From Flavobacteriaceae bacterium (GTDB taxonomy: Bacteria; Bacteroidota; Bacteroidia; Flavobacteriales; Flavobacteriaceae), in the NCBI GenBank assembly GCA_023145595.1, contig JAGLDM010000229.1, positions 1-12,994 of the forward strand: a stretch of 12,994 bases of DNA, read 5' to 3'. The translations under genes and the position numbers were made by a program. Of this stretch, positions 7,269 through 12,994 are shown in pieces. Under the pieces are notes generated by a model. It did no database searches, was not told where the DNA came from, and was given only the letters and a program-made list of their open reading frames with translations. How positions within the stretch are numbered: position 1 is the first letter of the stretch; each line of letters opens with the position of its first letter.

Positions 7269-8225
7269 ATGAGAATAGACTCTTACATCAGCGAATTACT
7301 ATACCGTTACAATTGTGTAATTGTACCTAATTTTGGCGGCTTTATTACCAATGAAATCTCTGCGAAAATAAATTCAACTACACACACGTTCTATCCTCCT
7401 ACTAAACAAATTTCATTTAATCGTTACCTACAAAATAATAATGGGTTATTGGCAAACTATATTGCGACTGTTAATAACATCTCCTTTTCTAAAGCTCTAG
7501 GGATCATTGAAGAAAATGTAGAGAAATGGAATCAATCACTTCAAAATGAAGCTCTTGAACTTGAAAAAATTGGAACACTCTCTTTAAACACTGAAGGTAA
7601 TATCTTATTCGAACCGTTAGTTTCAGAAAATTACTTAACGAATTCGTTCGGGCTTTCTAGTTGTACCGTACCATTGGTAAACAGACCTTTGGCAAACAGA
7701 CCTTTGGCAAACAGACCAAAAGTTGTAAAAAAACCTGTTATAGTTTTAGACCCTGTTCTTTCTGATGATGTTAGCAGAAGAAAAATGCCTGTTTTTCTAA
7801 AAGTTGCCGCTTCGGCTGCAATCTTATTTGCTATTGGTAGTTTTACATGGAATAATTACAATCAAAAACAATATCAAGAGCAATTAATAACGGAGCAGCT
7901 ACAACAAAAAGAAGTGAATCAAAAAATACAGGAGGCTACTTTTGTAATTCAGAATCCACTTCCTACCATTACCCTAAACATTACCAAAGAAGTAAATCAG
8001 TACCATATAATTGCCGGAGCGTTTAGAAACCCAATCAATGCCAATAACAAAGTACAACAATTGATTTCTAGCGGGTTTGATGCGCAAATTTTAGGCATTA
8101 ATAAATGGGGATTAACACAAGTTTCTTTCGCTAGTTTTAATTCTAAAATTGAGGCCCGAACACAACTAAAACAGATTAAAAAATCTATTTCTTCTGATGC
8201 TTGGTTATTAATTCAGGAATTTTAA
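7269..8225 (+). CDS. Membrane protein with CCDC81-type HU-like N-terminus and SPOR domain
   Basis: This 318-aa single-pass protein has three parts. Residues 1-120 (opening MRIDSYISELLYRYNCVIVP, then NFGGFI) match the prokaryotic HU-CCDC81 type of HU-fold domain found in Bacteroidota. A basic linker with LANRP repeats precedes one membrane segment (about 175-193, VFLKVAASAAILFAIGSF). After a Q-rich stretch (about 199-222), residues 243-315 (YHIIAGAFRNPINANNKVQQ onward) form a SPOR domain, which binds denuded peptidoglycan at division sites. The predicted topology is N-terminus in the cytoplasm and SPOR in the periplasm. An ATG at 7206 would add 21 residues, but homologues I recall begin at MRIDSYI, and a TATATTTG box lies between the two ATGs, so 7269 is chosen. 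The role is inferred to be in envelope or septum organisation; DNA binding by the HU-like part is unproven. Confidence 0.88.
   Translation: MRIDSYISELLYRYNCVIVPNFGGFITNEISAKINSTTHTFYPPTKQISFNRYLQNNNGLLANYIATVNNISFSKALGIIEENVEKWNQSLQNEALELEKIGTLSLNTEGNILFEPLVSENYLTNSFGLSSCTVPLVNRPLANRPLANRPKVVKKPVIVLDPVLSDDVSRRKMPVFLKVAASAAILFAIGSFTWNNYNQKQYQEQLITEQLQQKEVNQKIQEATFVIQNPLPTITLNITKEVNQYHIIAGAFRNPINANNKVQQLISSGFDAQILGINKWGLTQVSFASFNSKIEARTQLKQIKKSISSDAWLLIQEF
7674..7718 (+). repeat. Three tandem 15-bp repeats coding for (LxNRP)x3
   Basis: Three in-frame 15-bp units read TTGGTAAACAGACCT, TTGGCAAACAGACCT and TTGGCAAACAGACCA, coding LVNRP, LANRP, LANRP (residues 136-150). Copies 2 and 3 differ only at the last base. 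They lie in the linker between the HU-like region and the membrane segment. Near-identity at DNA level suggests recent slippage, so copy number may vary between strains without breaking the frame. Confidence 0.85.
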
Positions 8226-8380
8226 ACCTCACAAAACACCTCTTTTTGTTTGATTCTTTGAGATTGTATTAAGTTTCTCTTTACTCCAAGAAATCGATCG
8301 AACAGTTTTCTTCTGATTATTCTAAAAATCATTTAGTAGAGATTCCGGCTAAAGTTTATATTTACATAAAATTATATACA

Positions 8381-8890
8381 ATGAAAGCGAAAAATCCGAA
8401 AGACTCACTAACTGTTTTAACGGATATGGTTTTGCCTGGTGAAACCAACCCACTAAACAACCTCTTTGGAGGTGAGTTATTAGCGAGAATGGATAGAGCC
8501 TGTAGTATTTCTGCACAAAGACATTCTAGAGAAATTACAGTAACAGCCTCTGTAAATCATGTAATTTTCAGAAAAGCAGTACCTGTTGGAAGTGTGGTTT
8601 CTATTGAAGCAAAAGTATCTCGTTCTTTTAATTCATCTATGGAAATTTATGCAGATGTTTGGATTGAAGACCTTAAAACTGGTAAACGCACCAAAGTTAA
8701 CGAGGGAATTTACACCTTTGTTGCTGTGGATAAAACAGGTATTCCTGTGAAAGTTCCAGAATTAATTCCAGAAACCGATTTAGAGAAAGAACGATTTGAT
8801 AGCGCGCTGAGAAGAAAGCAATTAAGTTTGGTTTTGTCGGGGCGTATGAACCCGAACGACGCTACAGAATTAAAATCTTTGTTTTCATAA
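8381..8890 (+). CDS. Acyl-CoA thioesterase, hotdog fold (BACH/YciA type)
   Basis: It is predicted to hydrolyse acyl-CoA to free fatty acid and CoA in the cytoplasm. The 169-aa protein is a single hotdog domain. It opens with TVLTDMVLPGETNPLNNLFG (11-30) and GGELLARMD (30-38), which holds the Asn/Asp region typical of the family. It continues with ASVNHVIFRKAVPVGSVVSI (56-75) and a final strand (VNEGIYTFVAVD, 106-117), then a charged helical tail. The start ATG at 8381 is the only sensible one and follows an AT-rich leader. The 155-base gap upstream shows no gene, and its only promoter-like element (TATATTTA at 8357-8364) is weak. The 3' end converges with the DHH-like gene, with only 10 bases between stops. 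Confidence 0.92.
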   Translation: MKAKNPKDSLTVLTDMVLPGETNPLNNLFGGELLARMDRACSISAQRHSREITVTASVNHVIFRKAVPVGSVVSIEAKVSRSFNSSMEIYADVWIEDLKTGKRTKVNEGIYTFVAVDKTGIPVKVPELIPETDLEKERFDSALRRKQLSLVLSGRMNPNDATELKSLFS

Positions 8891-8900
8891 TAAAACACTA

Positions 8901-9836
8901 TTAATAGAAGGTAACACTAAAATTATCATCTTTCTGATCACTTTTTACAAAGGCGTACGAAAATACGCGCCTTCCGTTTATCGTATTAAATGTGTTTAGT
9001 TCTAAAATTTGCTTTTTATCTAATTTCAATCTTTCTGATTTTCCTTTAAACTTTTTGTAACCCACATTGAGGTCAAACACTTCAATTTCGATTAAATCTG
9101 CCAAAAACTGAAAGTACCTTTTCCCATTTTCTTTTAATTTTCCTTCTGAAGTTAATTCATACATTCCGCCATCTGAACGGTCGCAATTGTACGGAGCCGA
9201 TTTTAAAACTTGACCAATAATTCGTTTTATGTCTTCTGTGTTTTCGGGAGTCAAAAGATCTAAATATTCGGTTAATTCAGAAATTATTTTACCGTTTTTA
9301 GAAAACTCTTTTAACCATCCCCACCATTGTGCTGCATTTTTTATATACCGGCTATTCACGGTTGTTTTCATAGCGTCATCTACCCGCAATAAAGCATCAA
9401 CAAATGAAATCCCGTTGATAGATTTCTTTAAATCAAATTGCATTTCAATTCCTTCTCGTTCTAACAATGCAATAATAAAATGCACCGTTCCAAATGGATA
9501 TTTAGTGCGATATGAACTATTTGGGACGTGAAATCTTGGCTGCAATAAATTCGGGTTTATCTTATTTTGATTTTGACTCAGCGTATTAAAATGCTCCTCA
9601 TTTGATGCAATAATATGCTGATCAACACAAATTACAGTTGGATTGGCAAGAAAAATATCTACAAAACAAACATCGGCATAAGCAAAACTAGACTCTTCAT
9701 CAAACCAAACAAATTCATCGCTATTTGTAAATCCGACAATCTTACAATTCAAATATTTCTTAAGAATCAAACCACTAAAAACTCCGTCTAAATCAGAATT
9801 GATAATAATGGGTTTATTTCTTAACTTTTGAATCAT
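8901..9836 (-). CDS. DHH-phosphoesterase-like protein paired with the DNA methyltransferase
   Basis: This 311-aa protein is not a family I can name. Its first 160 residues show the order of motifs of DHH-superfamily phosphoesterases (RecJ, NrnA and relatives): a strand then Asp15-Leu-Asp17-Gly (IIINSDLDGVFSG, motif I), an isolated Asp60 after a hydrophobic strand (CFVDIF, motif II), ICVDQHII with Asp72-Gln-His74 in the place of DHH (motif III), a segment KYPFGTVHFIIALLE (112-126), and GISFVDALLRVDDAM (142-156) with Asp153/Asp154 as a possible motif IV. The first His of DHH is Gln. The C-terminal 150 residues are charged and show no domain I recognise. Its ATG overlaps the methyltransferase TGA (ATGA at 9833-9836), so the two are translationally coupled. 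A DNA- or nucleotide-cleaving effector is therefore plausible but unproven. HAD phosphatases share DxDG, but their other motifs are absent. Confidence 0.82.
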   Translation of the reverse strand: MIQKLRNKPIIINSDLDGVFSGLILKKYLNCKIVGFTNSDEFVWFDEESSFAYADVCFVDIFLANPTVICVDQHIIASNEEHFNTLSQNQNKINPNLLQPRFHVPNSSYRTKYPFGTVHFIIALLEREGIEMQFDLKKSINGISFVDALLRVDDAMKTTVNSRYIKNAAQWWGWLKEFSKNGKIISELTEYLDLLTPENTEDIKRIIGQVLKSAPYNCDRSDGGMYELTSEGKLKENGKRYFQFLADLIEIEVFDLNVGYKKFKGKSERLKLDKKQILELNTFNTINGRRVFSYAFVKSDQKDDNFSVTFY

Positions 9837-11269
9837 AAAAATAGATTAAGCACTTTTTCAAAAATGGATTGAACAACCTTTACGTTTACCGAATTCCCTA
9901 ATTGTTTCAGGGCAACTCCGTTTGTTTTTGAAAGCTGATAGTTGTCCGGGAACGATTGCAATCTTTTAGATTCATCAATCGAAATTCGCCTCCGGTATTT
10001 CCCCACAATTTGTTGATGATTCATAGCCACTAAAGTAGAAAATTTATGAGGTCGTTTTACACGTACTCCCGACGGTCTAAACTGAATAATACAGTCGAAA
10101 ATAGATTCATAATCTTTACCTGCTTGCCATTCCATTTTTCGATGGGTTTTAATACACCAATCCAAATTTTCATGCTCTAATAACCAAGCATCAATAAAGG
10201 TTTTATTTCTACTGTATAAATCGATATTTTTTTGAATGAACTTTGCTTTCCATAGCGGATATTCATCCAAACAGCCTTCGTGTTTAAAAAACTCCATCCA
10301 AACAGGAAAACCAATTACTTTTAAATCAACTCCTTTATAAAAGGCGTCCCACATGGTAAGGACACGCTCTTCATAAGGTGATAAATTAGGTGGTAAATTA
10401 GCATCCAAAAAATTGTCAATCGATTCAATTTCTGAAGCAAAGTTTTTCTCAATTTCAAGTTTAAACTTCTTGATTTTAGACACTTTTCCTTTAGTAATAT
10501 CCTTTCTTACGCATGGTATATAAATACGCGGTCTCAAAATAGGCACTCCAAATTTATCTGGTGATAAGATTAACGGTTCTTCAGGAAAATAATAACCCAA
10601 CGCATCCAAACTATTTAAAATAGTTCGATACGTATTTCCTTTATCATGTGTCACCAAATTGGCAACATTTTCTAAAAACAAAAATTTAGGTTGATGCTTT
10701 TCTATGATTTCACACAAATCAAAAAACAAGGTTCCTCGCGTATCTTCAAACCCGTTTCTAAAGCCGCCTTTTGAAAATGGTTGACACGGAAAACCAGCAC
10801 ACAAAACATCAAAATTGTCCGGAATAAAATTCTTTACTTCGGGTTTTGTAATATCACCAAAGGGGTATTCTCCGTAATTTTTAAAATAGGTATTTTTTGC
10901 ATTTTCATCCCATTCTGAAGTAAAAACACACTCCCCTCCTAAGCGCTGTAATGCCATTCTAAATCCGCCGATACCAGCAAACAAATCAATAAACTGAAAT
11001 GACGGTTTTTTATTTGGAAGAAAATTCCCTGTTGATGTGTTTTGGACTAATTCTGCCAATAACTCTTTTGAGGTTACACCCAACAATTCGTTTTCTTGAA
11101 TATATTCAGTCAGAATCTCTTCAGCTTCTTTTTTATAGAATGTAGTATTATCGTCTTGTTTAAAATGGTGTAAATAATGAGTAATTACCGCCTTTGATTC
11201 AGAACCAATACCCAATTCGTTCTTTCTTGAATCAAAATTAAAAAATTCGCTATTTTTCTTAGCAATCAT
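9833..11269 (-). CDS. DNA (cytosine-5-)-methyltransferase, Dcm-like
   Basis: It transfers a methyl group from SAM to C5 of cytosine in a specific DNA sequence. Motifs in order in 478 aa: I FIDLFAGIGGF (93-103), IV AGFPCQPFS (158-166) with nucleophile Cys162, VI LENV (199-202), VIII VPILRPRIYI (242-251), IX SIDESKRLQSFP (430-441) and X QLGNSV (456-461). The usual Gln of motif VIII (QxRxR) is replaced while Arg246 and Arg248 remain. A 90-residue N-terminal extension, as in E. coli Dcm, precedes motif I. The variable target-recognition region (about 255-425) is long and contains aromatic segments (GFPVWMEFF, YPLWKAKFIQKN) seen in a methyltransferase subgroup whose target I cannot state. It starts 42 bases after the envC stop and overlaps the DHH-like gene by 4 bases. 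No Vsr or classical restriction gene is adjacent. The cassette interrupts housekeeping genes, suggesting acquisition. Confidence 0.95.
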   Translation of the reverse strand: MIAKKNSEFFNFDSRKNELGIGSESKAVITHYLHHFKQDDNTTFYKKEAEEILTEYIQENELLGVTSKELLAELVQNTSTGNFLPNKKPSFQFIDLFAGIGGFRMALQRLGGECVFTSEWDENAKNTYFKNYGEYPFGDITKPEVKNFIPDNFDVLCAGFPCQPFSKGGFRNGFEDTRGTLFFDLCEIIEKHQPKFLFLENVANLVTHDKGNTYRTILNSLDALGYYFPEEPLILSPDKFGVPILRPRIYIPCVRKDITKGKVSKIKKFKLEIEKNFASEIESIDNFLDANLPPNLSPYEERVLTMWDAFYKGVDLKVIGFPVWMEFFKHEGCLDEYPLWKAKFIQKNIDLYSRNKTFIDAWLLEHENLDWCIKTHRKMEWQAGKDYESIFDCIIQFRPSGVRVKRPHKFSTLVAMNHQQIVGKYRRRISIDESKRLQSFPDNYQLSKTNGVALKQLGNSVNVKVVQSIFEKVLNLFL

Positions 11270-11311
11270 ATTTATATTCTCATTAACATCACTCGGATTT
11301 CAAAATTAAAA

Positions 11312-12523
11312 TTACATCTTATAAATCCAAAGAGCTGGATTTAATCGTGTCGTGTTTTTCCAAATTTGAAAACTCAAAATAGTTTTATTTGTAATTTTAT
11401 CGGTATATATTTTCCCTAAAACCTGTTTGATAGAAACTTTATCCCCCTTTTTAACCCGCACACTTTCCAAACCGCTATACAGAGTAATATAACTTCCATG
11501 CTGTACAAAAACGGCCTTTTTATTTCCAGAAACTTTTTGAATTAATAAAACAGTTCCGCCAAAAGAGGCTCTGGCATTACTTCCTTTTGCGGTTGTAATA
11601 CGCACTCCGTTACTCTGAATTTCATTGTTTTTATAAATCGGATGCTTTTGTTTTCCATATCTAGTAGATACAAATCCATTATCTACCGGCCAAGGTAACT
11701 TACCTTTATTCCCTTTAAACTTTGTAGCCACCAACTTTGTTTCTGCCGTTAAAACAAATTTTGACGATTTCTTACCCTTTTTCTTGTTGGCTTTAGCAAT
11801 AGCATCTCTAATAATCTTATCTATTTTGGCGTTTATTCGTTGTTGCTGCTTCTGCTTTTCAATAATCTCTGCCTTATACTTTTTTTCTTGTTTTTTAATC
11901 TCCGAAACAATTTCTTCTTGTGATATCTTTTCTTCTTCTAATTTTTTCTGTTCCTTTTTACTACTTACTCGTAATTTTTCTTGCTCTTTTCTTCTAACTT
12001 TCAACGTGTTATTCAGTTGCTCCATTGTTGCCGCTTTTACAGCAATTTGCTCTCCTTGAGTTCTTCTAAAATCAGTATATTGTTTCATATACTGCAACCT
12101 TTTGTAGGCTTGGTAAAAATTATCAGAAGACATAACAAACATAATCCTACTCTGTTCTGATTTACTTTTGTAGGATTTGTAAATCATGTCACCATAATCC
12201 TTTTTTAACGCTTTTAATTCAGCCCTGAGCACATTTATTTTGTTCTGATTTCTTCTAATTTCACTATTAATTGCTCTAGATTCAGCATTGTAAGCAGCAA
12301 TTAATTTTTCTTGAATATCAATTTTTAAAATAATTTCATTTAGTTGACTCAAATACCCCTTTTCCTTAGAAACAGCTTCCGATAGCAACTTGTTAATTTG
12401 TATTTTTTCTCTCTGAATTTCTTTTCTTTTCGCCTCTAATTCTTTACGAGTTTCTTGAGCAACAGAACTGAAGCTAATGAATAGCAATAGACAAATAATA
12501 AAATAGGAGTTTCTTTTATTCAT
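11312..12523 (-). CDS. EnvC-like murein hydrolase activator (degenerate LytM/M23 domain)
   Basis: It is predicted to activate cell-wall amidases in the periplasm during cell separation rather than cut peptidoglycan itself. Residues 1-22 are a signal peptide (MNKR, hydrophobic core, SSVA|Q). Residues 23-245 are a long, charged coiled coil rich in K, E and Q with a break near 110-160, as in EnvC. Residues 275-403 are the LytM domain. Metal ligands of active M23 peptidases are lost: the H-x-G-x-D site reads SNGVRI (304-309), the later HL position is SGL (350-352), and the terminal HxH reads LSFQIW (383-388); only the HG of VQHGSY (340-345) remains. This matches the non-catalytic EnvC class. Its start lies 8 bases inside the end of the upstream DUF4292 gene, so the two are coupled. 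No ftsEX genes are visible in the window. Confidence 0.9.
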   Translation of the reverse strand: MNKRNSYFIICLLLFISFSSVAQETRKELEAKRKEIQREKIQINKLLSEAVSKEKGYLSQLNEIILKIDIQEKLIAAYNAESRAINSEIRRNQNKINVLRAELKALKKDYGDMIYKSYKSKSEQSRIMFVMSSDNFYQAYKRLQYMKQYTDFRRTQGEQIAVKAATMEQLNNTLKVRRKEQEKLRVSSKKEQKKLEEEKISQEEIVSEIKKQEKKYKAEIIEKQKQQQRINAKIDKIIRDAIAKANKKKGKKSSKFVLTAETKLVATKFKGNKGKLPWPVDNGFVSTRYGKQKHPIYKNNEIQSNGVRITTAKGSNARASFGGTVLLIQKVSGNKKAVFVQHGSYITLYSGLESVRVKKGDKVSIKQVLGKIYTDKITNKTILSFQIWKNTTRLNPALWIYKM

Positions 12524-12994
12524 TCAATATTATTTGCTCAAACCCTTTTGGGATTGAAAATGGGAATCTTGTTTTTCTATCAAATTCAACCGTCCTATAT
12601 TCCAAATCCATAAAGACCGTGTCTTTTTTATTAACAGCTGTAATATTTATTTTTTTTGGAAAATCAATATCAGAAATTACTTGGTAATCTGGATAGTTAA
12701 TCGTTAATTTCTTTTGTTCTGATGGCTGGCTAATTTCTTGTTTCGCCATTTTAAAATTCTTTGGATTCACCCAAAACAAAATATTATACAAAAGTTGTTG
12801 ATGGTTTGGCTCTAATTTATAGGACTCTTCAGAAATTTCAGAATGGAATTTACGTTCTTTCAAACTCTCTATTGCTTGTCCTAATAATAAATTCTGAATC
12901 ATTTGAAAATCAACTTCTGTTCCTAAAAAATCACTCAGCAATGTAAAGTCTCCTTTAAAATAGGTCTTTTCTATTTTTTCATAATAAGAAACAG
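12516..12994 (-). CDS. DUF4292 protein, C-terminal part (5' end outside the window)
   Basis: The frame is open to the window edge (158 codons visible), so the gene is 5' truncated here. A TTG at 12941 is not the start: in-frame sequence upstream reads VSYYEKIEKTYFKGDFT without a stop and belongs to the conserved domain. The visible part (YYEKIEKTYF, LLSDFLGTEVDFQMIQNLLLGQ, then a strand-rich end with FPFSIPKGFEQIIL) resembles the C-terminal half of DUF4292 proteins, which in Bacteroidota are usually exported lipoproteins with a LolA/LolB-like character. The lipobox, if present, lies outside the window. Its end overlaps the envC start by 8 bases, a gene order I recall from other Flavobacteriaceae. 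The function is unknown; an envelope role is inferred from the neighbour. Confidence 0.82.
   Translation of the reverse strand, partial: VSYYEKIEKTYFKGDFTLLSDFLGTEVDFQMIQNLLLGQAIESLKERKFHSEISEESYKLEPNHQQLLYNILFWVNPKNFKMAKQEISQPSEQKKLTINYPDYQVISDIDFPKKINITAVNKKDTVFMDLEYRTVEFDRKTRFPFSIPKGFEQIILNE

Noticed and set aside
8357..8364. TATATTTA before the thioesterase as a -7 promoter box
   Set aside because: It has A instead of the final G of TAnnTTTG and only TTTA, not TTTG, at a suitable upstream distance; too weak to list as a feature.
8880..8897. TGTTTT/AAAACA hairpin at the convergent stops as a bidirectional terminator
   Set aside because: Six AT-rich pairs with no following T-run; likely chance in AT-rich DNA.
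8901..9836. HAD-phosphatase identity for the DHH-like protein, based on SDLDGV
   Set aside because: DxDG occurs in both superfamilies, but the later HAD Thr/Ser, Lys and DD motifs are not in order, while the DHH series fits better.
11784..12059. Cysteine- and serine-rich reading frame on the + strand inside envC
   Set aside because: It is the antisense of the K/E-rich coiled coil; composition explains it and there is no start context or homology.
12516..12941. DUF4292 gene starting at TTG 12941
   Set aside because: In-frame domain-like residues continue upstream to the window edge without a stop.

Overview
The window is AT-rich chromosomal DNA that looks like Bacteroidota, most likely a marine or aquatic member of the Flavobacteriaceae. 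The evidence is: exported proteins whose predicted cleavage sites end in A|Q; almost no Shine-Dalgarno sequences; one promoter-like site of the Bacteroidota form (TTTG, 21-nt spacer, TAnnTTTG); and lineage-typical families (CCDC81-type HU plus SPOR protein, DUF4292 protein, Porin_O_P-like porin). No rRNA, tRNA, CRISPR array, transposase or integrase was seen. No gene-free stretch exceeds 300 bases; the longest gaps are about 150 bases (4822-4969 and 8226-8380).

Region 1 (1-4821, + strand) is a tight four-gene operon for amide and acidic amino acids: a GltS-type Na+/glutamate symporter (5' end outside the window), an aspartate ammonia-lyase, a type II L-asparaginase and an outer-membrane porin. 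The last three all carry signal peptides. The asparaginase is expected in the periplasm, but aspartase is classically cytoplasmic. The layout therefore suggests Asn -> Asp -> fumarate + ammonia carried out in the periplasm, with the porin admitting substrate and GltS importing glutamate or aspartate.

Region 2 (4970-8890) is mostly housekeeping. On the - strand are dprA (DNA uptake/recombination) and a conserved gene of unknown function downstream of it. The unknown gene has a promoter-like site inside the 3' end of dprA and shows motifs resembling a protein-kinase-like fold. Divergent from dprA are a membrane protein joining a cytoplasmic HU-like region to a periplasmic SPOR domain, and an acyl-CoA thioesterase.

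Region 3 (8901-11269, - strand) is a two-gene cassette between the thioesterase and envC: a cytosine-C5 DNA methyltransferase whose stop overlaps (ATGA) the start of a 311-aa protein with DHH-phosphoesterase-like motifs. No recognisable restriction endonuclease is present, so the DHH-like protein is the obvious candidate effector. This is the best candidate here for an undescribed restriction- or defence-like system.

Region 4 (11312-12994, - strand) is a cell-envelope operon: a DUF4292 protein (5' end outside the window) overlapping an EnvC-like murein-hydrolase activator with a degenerate LytM domain.
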